Program-made: the position numbers and the translations under genes
Part shown: positions 40,653 through 50,038 of the stretch, piece by piece
How the letters are laid out: each line of letters begins with the position of its first letter
How positions within the stretch are numbered: the first letter of the stretch is position 1
The notes under the pieces: generated by a model
Databases searched by the model: none
What the model was told of the DNA's origin: nothing
The model's input: only the letters and a program-made list of their open reading frames with translations
NCBI RefSeq assembly: GCF_008831265.1
Contig: NZ_VTTH01000008.1
Coordinates: 88,480-152,479 of the forward strand
Direction of reading: 5' to 3'
Length of the DNA: 64,000 nucleotides
Origin: Lacisediminimonas profundi
GTDB lineage: Bacteria > Pseudomonadota > Gammaproteobacteria > Burkholderiales > Burkholderiaceae_D

Positions 40653-41663
40653 TCAGCTTCCTTTCTTTGGGAACGGGACGAGGGTGGCATTGGCGTCACC
40701 GGCGTAAAGATGGCATTCGATAACCGAGCCCGCACTGGTCATGCGGGCGGGAGCCTGTTGGACGCATTTCTCCATGCGCGCCGGGCAGCGCGGATGAAAA
40801 CGGCAGCCGGATGGTGGATTCATGGGGCCCGGCGACATCACGCCCAGCGTGTCCTTGGGAAGACCAAGTCCGGGTTCGGGGGTCAATACCGAATCGAGCA
40901 AGGCCCTGGAATAGGGGTGCCGCGGATTGCTGAAAAGCGATTGCGTGTCGGTTTCCTCGACGATGCGGCCGAGGTAAAGGACTGCAACGCGGGTGGCGAT
41001 GTGCTCGACCACGGCAAGGTTATGCGTGATCAGCAGATAGGTGAGGCCGAATTCTCTTTGCAAGTCCTGCAGCAGGTTCAGGATCTGGGATTGGACCGAC
41101 ACATCGAGGGCAGACGTGGGCTCGTCGCAGATCACCAGTTCCGGCTTGATGATCAAGGCCCGGGCAATGGCAACACGCTGCCGCTGCCCTCCTGATAACT
41201 GGTTGGGTGTGACATTCGCCAGCCGGGCAGGCAAGCCGACATGTTCCATCATGTCGCGCACAGCTTTCGCCTGGGATGCCGTATCGCCGACACGGTGCAC
41301 GCGCAGCGGCAGCGAGATGATCGATTCGATGGTCTTGCGCGGATTCAGGGAAGAGTAGGGGTCCTGGAATATGGGCTGGATCCGGCGGGCAGTGGCGATC
41401 CGGTCCTGGCCGGCAAGGGGAACACCGCCAAAGATCACTTGCCCGGCAGTGGGAGCGAGCAAGCCCAGCAGCATGCGGGCCAGGGTGGTCTTTCCGGAGC
41501 CGGATTCGCCAACCAGCGCCAGTGTCTCGCCGCGTTTCACGCTCAGGTTGACGCCATTTACCGCATGCAAGGTTCGCTTGGGCCCGAAAAATGTCCGGGG
41601 CATGTCGAAGCGGCGCTCGAGGTCGCGTGCTTCCAGAAGGGGAGGTGACAGATCTGGTTTCAT
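40653..41663 (-). CDS. Peptide ABC transporter ATP-binding protein (DppF/OppF type)
   Basis: A 336-aa ATPase subunit. Walker A G-E-S-G-S-G-K-T-T, Q-loop F-Q-D-P-Y-S-S-L-N-P, signature L-S-G-G-Q-R-Q-R-V, Walker B V-I-C-D-E-P-T-S-A-L-D and H-loop T-H-N are complete. The C-terminal oligopeptide-transporter extension has cysteines in S-G-C-R-F-H-P-R-C-P and E-K-C that can bind an iron-sulfur cluster in related proteins. The ATG at 41663 is one base after the DppD-type stop; a longer upstream reading lies within that gene. It is followed immediately by the gamma-glutamyltransferase gene. Confidence 0.93.
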   Translation of the reverse strand: MKPDLSPPLLEARDLERRFDMPRTFFGPKRTLHAVNGVNLSVKRGETLALVGESGSGKTTLARMLLGLLAPTAGQVIFGGVPLAGQDRIATARRIQPIFQDPYSSLNPRKTIESIISLPLRVHRVGDTASQAKAVRDMMEHVGLPARLANVTPNQLSGGQRQRVAIARALIIKPELVICDEPTSALDVSVQSQILNLLQDLQREFGLTYLLITHNLAVVEHIATRVAVLYLGRIVEETDTQSLFSNPRHPYSRALLDSVLTPEPGLGLPKDTLGVMSPGPMNPPSGCRFHPRCPARMEKCVQQAPARMTSAGSVIECHLYAGDANATLVPFPKKGS

Positions 41664-41664
41664 G

Positions 41665-42683
<1,019 letters not shown>

Positions 42684-42687
<4 letters not shown>

Positions 42688-43616
42688 GACCGTCCCTTCG
42701 GTGCCGCCAGGTCGCGGATGCCATCGCCAAGCAGATTGATCGCAAGGACCAGGATGAACAGCGCCGTGCCCGGGATCGTGATCATCCACGACGAAAAGAA
42801 GATGTCCTCCTTCGATTCGGAGAGCATCAGCCCCCATGAGGGAGCGGGTGGTGCGACCCCCAGTCCGAGAAACGACAGGGCGGCTTCGAACAGGATCGCG
42901 TTGGCCATCTCGATGGTGGCGATCACGATGAAGGCGCTCAGTACGTTAGGAAGGATTTCGGTCAATACGATGCGGGTTGTCGAGCAACCGATGGCGCGCG
43001 CCGCGGTGACGTACTCGAGCGAGCGGACCTGGTGCGTGACCGAGCGCATCACTACCGCGAAACGATCCCACAGCAGAAACCCCAGCACCAGGATGATGAT
43101 GAGCAGCGAGCTGCCGTGGAGCGCAACGATCGACAGCGCGACAAGCACCACCGGAAGCGCAAGGCGCGTGGTGATCAGGAACGAAATGAACAAGTCGACC
43201 CGCCCTCCGAAATAACCGGCGGCAACGCCCAGGGTGGTGCCGATCAGGCCGGATATCAATGCCGTTGAAAATCCGATCAGCAGCGAAATGCGGGCGCCGT
43301 GCATCAGTCGGCTGAGATAGTCGCGTCCCAGTTTGTCCGTGCCCAGGACATGGGTCCAGCTGGCGCGCGGATCGTCAAAGAACCACTGGTACCAGATGGG
43401 AGGCACGCGCTTGTTCATGATGTCCTGCGCCAGCGGGTCATGCGGCGCTATCCACGGTGCGAGCAGTGCGATCGCAATCATTGATGCCAGCACGACGAGG
43501 CCGAATGTGAAGCCGCGATGCGCCAGCATCCGGCGCCATGGCAGGCCGATCGTTACAGAGGTCTTGCCGGTCGCCGTGCCGGGCGTGCCGGCATCGGCGA
43601 GATTGGTAGTTTGCAT
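42684..43616 (-). CDS. Peptide ABC transporter permease (DppC/OppC type)
   Basis: A 310-aa inner-membrane permease. A short cytoplasmic N-terminus precedes about six helices; the EAA-type loop lies in Y-V-T-A-A-R-A-I-G-C-S, and L-G-T-D-K-L-G-R-D is the usual DppC periplasmic motif. ATG at 43616 has AAGGAAA eight bases upstream and is preferred over a TTG at 43640. It starts 24 bp after the DppB-type gene. Confidence 0.93.
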
Positions 43617-43640
43617 CGGAGCGATTTCCTTCGAGCGCAA

Positions 43641-44558
43641 TCAGGAGATCCGGATGCGCGGGTCGAGCCACGCATTGAGGATGTCTGAAGCCAGCGTCAA
43701 TAACACGTACAGCACGGCCATCATCAGGACGATTGCCTGGACGACCGGCAAATCGGACAGGGAAATCGATTCCCAGGCGAGGTAGCCGACGCCCGGCATG
43801 GCAAAAATGGTTTCAATGACGACCGAGCCTCCCAGCATGAAGCCGAGCTGCACGGCGGCCACTGCCACCACCGGCAGTATCGCGTTGCGCAAGGCATGCT
43901 TGATGATCACGGAGGATCGGCTCAGGCCTTTGGCGCGTGCGGTCCGGATGTAGTCCGCCTCGAGCACCTCCAGCATTCCTGCGCGCGTGAGACGCATCAG
44001 GGTTGGCGCCGCGTAGTAGCCCAGGGCAATTGCGGGCAGGACAAAGCCTTTCCAGTCGTTTGCGCCGGATGCCGGCAGCCATCCGAGCGTGACGCTGAAA
44101 AGCACGATCCCGAGCAGCGCAAACCAGAAGGTCGGCATTGCCTGGCCCACCAGCGCCAGCCCCATCGCGAACCGGTCGATCCATGAGTTGGGCCGCAAGG
44201 CCGCGACAATGCCCAAGGGCAGGGCAAGCACGATGGCAAACAGAAGGGCCGCCGTGCCAAGCACCATCGTGACAGGAAGGCGCTCGGCAATGACGCTTAC
44301 CACAGGGCGCTTCTGGCGGAACGACTCACCGAGGTCGCCCGACAGCGCCCCCTTGAGCCATTGCACATACCTGGTCGCCACCGGCTTGTCGAAGCCGTAG
44401 GCAATCCTGATTGCCTCGACATCACCGGCGGTCGCCCCATTGCCGGCGATCGCCTGTGCCGGATCCATCGCTGCATTGGTTAATCCGAAAGTCAGCACCG
44501 AGATGGCAAGCATCACCAATGCCCCGATGAGGACGCGCTTCAGCGAATAGATCCACAT
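43641..44558 (-). CDS. Peptide ABC transporter permease (DppB/OppB type)
   Basis: A 305-aa inner-membrane permease with the family N-terminus (M-W-I-Y-S-L-K-R-V-L), G-L-D/G-F-D-K-P segment, G-D-L-G-E-S-F and the EAA loop Y-I-R-T-A-R-A-K-G-L-S. About six membrane helices are visible. It lies 17 bp after the binding-protein gene. Together with the DppC-type permease it forms the translocation pore. Confidence 0.94.
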   Translation of the reverse strand: MWIYSLKRVLIGALVMLAISVLTFGLTNAAMDPAQAIAGNGATAGDVEAIRIAYGFDKPVATRYVQWLKGALSGDLGESFRQKRPVVSVIAERLPVTMVLGTAALLFAIVLALPLGIVAALRPNSWIDRFAMGLALVGQAMPTFWFALLGIVLFSVTLGWLPASGANDWKGFVLPAIALGYYAAPTLMRLTRAGMLEVLEADYIRTARAKGLSRSSVIIKHALRNAILPVVAVAAVQLGFMLGGSVVIETIFAMPGVGYLAWESISLSDLPVVQAIVLMMAVLYVLLTLASDILNAWLDPRIRIS

Positions 44559-44575
44559 GTCGTGCTAGCCCCTGA

Positions 44576-46093
44576 TCATTTCCAGCGGGTGAGGAACAAT
44601 CTCGGGTTTTCGTCAGAAAATGGACGGAAGTCGAGGTTGGTGTCAGTGGCGTAGACAACCGGGTGCACCCAAAGCGGCAGCCAGTAGATCTCGGAAGCGA
44701 TCTTGGCGACGGCCTTGTCATAGTTCACCTTGCGGGTTTTCTGGTCGACCGTTGCCGATGCCGCGCGCAGCCAGCCCGCGAGTTCCTTGTCCTGTGCCAT
44801 GTCATTGGGTGACAAGGTGAAGAAGTTGTTCAGGATTGCGGAAACGTCGTTGATCGAATACGAACCCCAGTCGCCAAGGTACAAGTGAGCGCTGTTGTTC
44901 GTGACTTTCTCGAAAGCCGCTGCGTACTGGAGGAAAGTGATATTGGTCTTGATGCCGACGGCATTAAGGTAATTGGCGACCGCTTCGGTCCATTCCCGGC
45001 TGCGAAATGCGGTCAGCTCGATCGTGAGTCCGTTGGGGTAGCCCGCTTCGGCCAGCAGCTTCTTGGCCAGTGCCGGGTCATAGTTGAATTGCTTGACGTC
45101 CTGGCGGCAGCCAAACTGGGTCTTGTAGCAGCCTGACTTTGGTGTGCTTGAGCCGGCTCCGACAACGAATTTCGTGATCTTGTCCCGGTCGATCGCATGG
45201 GCGATTGCTTCGCGCACCTTGGGCTTGAGCATCGGATTCGGCGTTGCCATTTCCCGCGTATTGAACGACAGGAAGCTGATACGCATTGTTTCGGCCGCTT
45301 GCACGTTTACTTTCTTTACCTCGGAAAGCCGCTTGGCCTGGTCTGGTGGTACGTACCACATCCAGTCCAGCCCGCCGCTCATCAGGTCGCCCATCTGGGT
45401 CGAGTTATCCGGTATGACGCGGTAGCGGATTTTCTTGATCGCGGGCTTGCCCTTCGGACTGCCGCTGAAATAACCGTCAAAGCGCTCGACATCGATGGTC
45501 GATCCAGGAACGAAGCTGGTCAGGCGATAGGGGCCGGTTCCCACCAGCCGGCCGTTGCCGCCGGCGACACCGCCCGCGCCGAAGAAATCTTTTGGAAGAA
45601 TCGCAAGCAGGCTGGAAATGTATTCAAATGCTGGCGGGAACGGGGCTTTCAGGTTCAGCTTGAAGGTGTGAGTCCCGGTCTTTTCCGCATTCTTGATCCA
45701 GTTGACGTTGCTCTGGACGTTGACCTTGTTCTTGGGGTCGGAAACATAGTTGAGCGTATAGACGGCGTCGTCCGCCGTCAGCCCGATTCCGTCGTGAAAC
45801 TTGACGTCGTCACGCAGCGTGAATTCGATGGTCACATCGTTGAGCCAGCGCCATGACTTTGCCAGCAGCGGCTTGTATTCGCCAGTGCCCGGGTCGCGGT
45901 AGGCCAAGGTGTCCCACACCAGCTGGCCGTTCACGATCATCGCCTCACGGTGGGCGTTGAAATAGGGATCAACGGCCGTAATCGACGCCGTGCTCGCCCA
46001 CCTCAGTGTGTCTGCGCTTTTTTGCGCCGCTGCAGGGCCCGCAAAGCACGCGGACAGGATTGCCAAGCTTGCAGCAAGGGTAAATCGTCTCAT
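44576..46093 (-). CDS. Peptide ABC transporter substrate-binding protein (SBP family 5)
   Basis: A 505-aa periplasmic binding protein. A signal peptide covers about residues 1-24 (S-A-C-F-A-G-P-A-A-A-Q), although a cysteine at residue 16 could be read as a weak lipobox. L-R-W-A-S-T-A-S-I-T-A-V-D-P-Y and W-E-F/V-T-I-E-F-T-L-R-D-D-V-K-F-H-D-G are the SBP_bac_5 marks. ATG at 46093 has AAGGAGG about nine bases upstream. Only 37 bp separate it from iclR, too little for a full promoter, so iclR and the transporter are probably cotranscribed. It defines the unknown ligand of the pathway. Confidence 0.93.
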   Translation of the reverse strand: MRRFTLAASLAILSACFAGPAAAQKSADTLRWASTASITAVDPYFNAHREAMIVNGQLVWDTLAYRDPGTGEYKPLLAKSWRWLNDVTIEFTLRDDVKFHDGIGLTADDAVYTLNYVSDPKNKVNVQSNVNWIKNAEKTGTHTFKLNLKAPFPPAFEYISSLLAILPKDFFGAGGVAGGNGRLVGTGPYRLTSFVPGSTIDVERFDGYFSGSPKGKPAIKKIRYRVIPDNSTQMGDLMSGGLDWMWYVPPDQAKRLSEVKKVNVQAAETMRISFLSFNTREMATPNPMLKPKVREAIAHAIDRDKITKFVVGAGSSTPKSGCYKTQFGCRQDVKQFNYDPALAKKLLAEAGYPNGLTIELTAFRSREWTEAVANYLNAVGIKTNITFLQYAAAFEKVTNNSAHLYLGDWGSYSINDVSAILNNFFTLSPNDMAQDKELAGWLRAASATVDQKTRKVNYDKAVAKIASEIYWLPLWVHPVVYATDTNLDFRPFSDENPRLFLTRWK

Positions 46094-46130
46094 CACCACC
46101 CTCCTTCGGGTAAAAAACAGCTTGTTGAAA

Positions 46131-46931
46131 TTATTTGCGGCTGGCCGATATTTTTTGTGCCGAGGCGGCGAGCCACTCGCCCACCTCCTTGATTCGTTTG
46201 TTGTCATAGCGCTGCACCAACCCGCCTATGCTGATCGATCCCAGCAGTGCGCCGTCGGCGGCAAAAATAGGCACGCCGATCGCGACCACGTATTCAAAAA
46301 GATCCTGATTGCCGACGGCGTATCCGCGCGCGCGGGTCTTTGCGATCTGCGCCCTGATCAGCTTGGGGTCGGTCAGCGTCTTTGCGGTACGCTTTTCCAG
46401 TGGGCTTGTGCTGAGATAGTGGTCGATGTACGAGTCGGGAGAGAACGAAAGGATGGCCTGCGGGCCGCCGCCACAGTGCAAAGGCAGGCGCGTGCCGACC
46501 TGGGTCCCGGAGGAGCGCAGGGGATAGCGTCCTTCCTTGCGGTCAATGCAGACCGCCTCGTCACCGTCGCGAACCATCAGCAGTGCTATGTCGTCGGTAT
46601 GGCGGACCGTCTCTGCAACCAGATCTGCGGCCTGCAGCGTAAGCGGGTGGCGGCTCTGCACCTTGTGAGCAAACGCCAGCATGCCCAGGCCGAGCTTGTA
46701 ACGGCCGCTCGATGGATCCCTGTCAATCAGTCGCTCGATCTCCAGCGTTGCCAGCATGCGATGGCAAACCGTCGTGCCAAACCCGGTCGCCTTGGCAAGA
46801 TCTTTCAGCGTGGTGCCATTTTCGCTGTCGCCTACCAGCGTCAGCAATTGCGATGCCTTCAGGACTGACAGGCTGAGGTCTTTCGTCGCCGAAGCGGGAG
46901 GGGGCAATTTTTTCGGGGGTGTCGATGGCAC
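46131..46931 (-). CDS. IclR-family transcriptional regulator
   Basis: A 266-aa regulator with an N-terminal winged helix-turn-helix (about residues 18-80; L-K-D-L-A-K-A-T-G-F-G-T-T-V-C-H-R-M-L-A) and a C-terminal ligand-binding GAF-like domain (about 95-260) with L-P-L-H-C-G-G-G-P-Q-A-I-L and V-A-I-G-V-P-I-F. The first residues are proline-rich. It starts at GTG 46931 without a strong ribosome site. It is first in the operon, before the peptide transporter, gamma-glutamyltransferase and N-demethylase genes, and probably senses a pathway compound. A palindromic site 24 bp upstream suggests autoregulation. Confidence 0.92.
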   Translation of the reverse strand: MPSTPPKKLPPPASATKDLSLSVLKASQLLTLVGDSENGTTLKDLAKATGFGTTVCHRMLATLEIERLIDRDPSSGRYKLGLGMLAFAHKVQSRHPLTLQAADLVAETVRHTDDIALLMVRDGDEAVCIDRKEGRYPLRSSGTQVGTRLPLHCGGGPQAILSFSPDSYIDHYLSTSPLEKRTAKTLTDPKLIRAQIAKTRARGYAVGNQDLFEYVVAIGVPIFAADGALLGSISIGGLVQRYDNKRIKEVGEWLAASAQKISASRK

Positions 46932-46954
46932 TGCGGTTTTCCGGCGATTTAAAT

Positions 46955-46981
46955 TTCCGATATTCGGAATGTTATTCCGAA
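46955..46981. promoter_or_regulatory. Three-half-site palindromic operator before iclR
   Basis: TTCCGA-TAT-TCGGAA (46955-46969) shares its right arm with a second dyad TTCGGAA-TGTTA-TTCCGAA (46963-46981). TTCCG/CGGAA half-sites are typical of IclR-family operators. The site is 24 bp upstream of the iclR start, where it would overlap the operon promoter. Confidence 0.65.
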
Positions 46982-47117
46982 AAACTAGGGGTGAATTTAT
47001 ATTTTCTTCATGGCGTTGTCAAACGGGAAGTTTTGTTCCGGCCGTCGGGCGCGCCGGGTGGCCAAGTATTGCTACCTGGCCCTGCGGGGATCGGCACTTG
47101 TTGTGCTGTTTTGGATC

Positions 47118-47350
47118 AAAAACGCGACATATTGCATTTTTAAAGTTCAGAAACACGACAAATCGTCCCGGGAATGGAAATTGGCATCGAAAAAGACGAC
47201 AAAATGGACGCCCGATGAAGAAGTCGACTCATCATGGGGCGTGTCATTGCTGTAAATTAACACACAAAAACGCGACAAAGATGTATTATAAAAACTCAAA
47301 AACACGACAAACTCGCCGTGAGCACAAAATTAGCAGCGAAAAACACGACA
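47118..47350. repeat. Six iterated AAAAACRCGACAAA motifs before and into the fic gene
   Basis: Near-identical motifs start at 47118, 47150, 47191, 47266, 47298 and 47339. Their spacings are 32, 41, 75, 32 and 41 bp, so the first three and last three form two similarly spaced blocks 148 bp apart; the sequences between them also show partial similarity. The last copy lies inside the fic coding start. The rest of the 386-bp space between iclR and fic holds no recognised gene. Confidence 0.85.
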
Positions 47351-48808
47351 GGGCAGGATGACTCTCTCCTGCTCTATGCGGAGATGGACGGCGCCCGGAT
47401 CCGGGCGGTCCAGCGCAGGCTCAAAGCTGGCGACCTTGCGCTCATCGCCAAAGGCATTGCCACCAACCGGCCGCCGGAGGACTGGCCGGCACTGATCGCC
47501 CGCGACCGCATCCGGGTGCTCGCTGCTCTTTTCCCGGGGGCAATCTTCGGCTACCGAAGCGCATTTAACGGCGGTGTGCCCGTGGACGGCGTGGTCTACC
47601 TCAGTCATACCTACAAACGCATTCTGGCGTTGCCTGGCCTGACTGTTTCTGTCCTGAAGGGCGCTGCAAAGCAGGCGGGCGACATGCTAATGCAAGGCAG
47701 AGACCTGTATTTCCCCTCAGAGCCACGCCTTTTGCTGGAGAACCTGACGTCAAGCCGGGGCCCCGTGAAAAAATCGGCTGGCCGTGAGGCTGTGGAAGCC
47801 CGCTTGCTGAATATTTGCGATTCCCGCGGGGAAGATGCGCTTTCCCGGTTGCGTGAATCTGCCCGAGCACTGGCTCCGACGCTTGGGTTTGAGAGGGAGT
47901 TCATGGTGCTCGACTCCCTGGTGGGAAGTATCCTTGGAACGCGGGTCTCGCAACTGACGACCGTGGCAGGCAAGGCCCGCACCGCCCCTGTGCCCTACGA
48001 CCCGGACAGGCTCGCACTGTTCGAGAAGCTGGCTGCTGAGTTGCGCGCCACTCCTCTGCGCCAGCCGGCGATGGTCGCCCCTACCAGCCAGGCACGTACC
48101 AACTTCGCTTTCCTCGAGTCCTATTTTTCGAATTTCATCGAGGGGACCGAGTTTGATGTGCAGGAAGCCCGAGGTTTCGTGCTGGACGGAAAGCCGATCG
48201 AGGACAGGCCCAAGGATTCGCACGACATCATGGGGGTTTGTCGCCAGGCACTGAGTCCCGCCTGGGTGAACCAGACGCTGTCATCCGGCGAGCCCGTCCT
48301 GGCCCAGTTGCGCGCAAGGCACGCAGACCAGATGGCCGAACGCCCCGAGGTAAGCCCAGGTGAATTCAAGGTCAAAAGCAATCGGGCGGGCAACACCGAA
48401 TTCGTAGTTCCCAAGCTGGTTCGAGGCACGCTCATCGAGGGGTCCAGGATTCTGCCCTCAGTTCCCGCTGGCACCGCCCGAGCCTTGCTGGCCATGTTCC
48501 TAGTGTCCGAGGTTCACCCCTTCACGGATGGGAATGGCAGGTTGGCACGACTGGTCATGAATGCAGAGCTTTCGGTTGTCGGAGCGTGTCGCATCATCAT
48601 TCCGACGCTTTTCCGCGAGGAATACCTGGACTGCCTGCGAGTTTTGACGCGCGAGGGGAACGCGGCTCCTTATATCGCCGCAATGCAGAAAATCCAGGAC
48701 TGGACTGCCGCTTTTGATTATCAGGATATTGATGGGGTGATTGCCAGGATGAGAGCCTGCAACGCATTCGAGCGATCTTTGGTCCAGTTCAGGCTGTTGA
48801 AGCCGTGA
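47318..48808 (+). CDS. Fic-domain AMPylase with AbiEi-like N-terminal region
   Basis: A 496-aa protein. The Fic motif H-P-F-T-D-G-N-G-R-L-A-R starts at H400, intact for adenylyl or related transfer to a target hydroxyl. The inhibitory helix motif S-N-F-I-E-G (S271-G276, form [ST]xxxE[GN]) precedes the core, marking a self-inhibited class II Fic. The first ~210 residues (A-L-F-P-G-A-I-F-G-Y-R-S-A, R-L-L-L-E-N-L, E-R/F-M-V-L-D-S-L-V-G-S-I-L-G-T) resemble AbiEi-type antitoxin/regulator regions found fused to Fic proteins. The start is GTG at 47318 inside the motif array; no better start was found. Autoregulation through the repeats is inferred. It is a single-gene toxin-like or regulatory unit next to decayed genes. 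Confidence 0.85.
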   Translation: MSTKLAAKNTTGQDDSLLLYAEMDGARIRAVQRRLKAGDLALIAKGIATNRPPEDWPALIARDRIRVLAALFPGAIFGYRSAFNGGVPVDGVVYLSHTYKRILALPGLTVSVLKGAAKQAGDMLMQGRDLYFPSEPRLLLENLTSSRGPVKKSAGREAVEARLLNICDSRGEDALSRLRESARALAPTLGFEREFMVLDSLVGSILGTRVSQLTTVAGKARTAPVPYDPDRLALFEKLAAELRATPLRQPAMVAPTSQARTNFAFLESYFSNFIEGTEFDVQEARGFVLDGKPIEDRPKDSHDIMGVCRQALSPAWVNQTLSSGEPVLAQLRARHADQMAERPEVSPGEFKVKSNRAGNTEFVVPKLVRGTLIEGSRILPSVPAGTARALLAMFLVSEVHPFTDGNGRLARLVMNAELSVVGACRIIIPTLFREEYLDCLRVLTREGNAAPYIAAMQKIQDWTAAFDYQDIDGVIARMRACNAFERSLVQFRLLKP

Positions 48809-48835
48809 TTGGGCGTGCCGGGTACTCTCCGTTAA

Positions 48836-49922
48836 CCACAAGAAGCAAACCTCTACCAAGCCTCAAACCTGCGCAATGGCCAGCCTGCCTGGACCTTGCA
48901 CGACCCGGTGCGCAACCTTTACTTCCAACTGGACTGGATGACGTTCGAAATCTTGGCCAACTGGTCTTTGTCGGATGCTGCAGCGATCGTTTCGGCGATC
49001 CGTGAGCAGACCACCCTGACACGCCAATCGCTCGCTGATCCGCAAGCGTGCACGCAGTTGGCTCTCGGCATCAATTGCCGTGCTGTTGCTGGCAATGGCA
49101 TGGGTTCCTTTGCCGGCGCCGGTGCGCGTTTCCGGACTCCTGTATCCGGGCGAGGGTTTTGCGGTCCATGCACGAGATGGTTCCCAGCTCGAAGCGCTGC
49201 ACGTCGCCGATGGCGCGCAGGTCAAGGCCGGTGCGCCCTTGCTGCGCATGAGCAGCGAGGGCATCGACCAGCGGCTGCTGGCGGTTCAAAGCCGCATCAC
49301 GCGCTTCGATTCGGAGATTTCCTTGTCCGCTTTCGACCCGGAACAACGAGCACGGCTGAAGGTGAGGGAAGGGCAGTTGCGCACAGCGGGCACCACGCTT
49401 CACAGCCTTCAACTGCAAAAGCGCGAATACCAACCCATTGCGCTCGTCGACGGTCGCTTCCGGCTCGCAGATCCGGACATCAAGGCGGGCGCCTGGATGT
49501 CACGCAATGAACAGATCGGCACGGTGATCAGCAGCGCCGCATGGTATGTCGAATGCTATGCGAGCGAAGACGTGGTGCACCGTGTCACGGTAGGGGACGG
49601 CGCCCGTTTTTATCCCGACGGTCGAGCCGGCACTGTGTTCAAGCTACGGGTCGTGGAGATCGATCGGGACGCGACGCATTTGCTTGATGCCGGTGTGTTG
49701 GCGGCACAATTCGGTGGCGCTGTCGAGGTACGGGAGGCAGAAGGCAAGTTGGCGCCTGAGAAAGCGAGCTATCGCGTACGACTGGAGGTGCTGGAGCGCT
49801 CGGCCGCCTACGCTGAGAAAACCTGGCGTGGCGCCGTGGTCGTGAGCGCCGCCTATGAATCTGTTGCCGGGCGTTTCGCGCGAACCGCGTTATCCCTGAT
49901 TTGGCGGGAAGCTGGCGTGTGA
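48836..49922 (+). pseudogene. Remnant of an M50 peptidase/HlyD-type hybrid secretion protein
   Basis: Two in-order fragments in different frames. The first (48836 to about 49035) reads W-T-L-H-D-P-V-R-N-L-Y-F-Q-L-D-W-M-T-F-E-I-L, a PqqD-like domain. After a stop at 49017 in the second frame, the second part reads R-K-R-A-R-S-W-L-S-A-S-I-A-V-L-L-L-A-M-A-W then a biotinyl/lipoyl-like V-K-A-G-A-P-L-L HlyD region to 49922. Full-length relatives carry a seven-helix M50 metalloprotease between these parts; it is absent, so the gene has lost its catalytic middle and its frame. GTG at 49080 could still yield a 280-aa HlyD-like protein with one membrane anchor. Family assignment of the first part is from memory and moderate. 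Confidence 0.65.
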
Positions 49923-49945
49923 GCGAGTGATTTCGTAAAGTGCGC

Positions 49946-49973
49946 AAAGCCCTTGATTCCTCAAGGGCTTTTT
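49946..49973. terminator. Terminator between HlyD-like remnant and globin genes
   Basis: AAAGCCCTTGA (49946-49956), loop TTCC, TCAAGGGCTTT (49961-49971) and a T-run. It lies between convergent genes. Confidence 0.88.
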
Positions 49974-50038
49974 GCTTTCCGGGTCTCGTTTCGATGCCTT
50001 GGCCATTGCCGGCTATCTTCACAGCGGCAGTTCTTCGG

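Noticed and set aside
46756..47361. A 201-codon plus-strand frame covering the iclR 5' end and the iterated repeats
   Set aside because: Half of it is antisense to iclR, and the rest is formed by the repeat array; composition is not protein-like.
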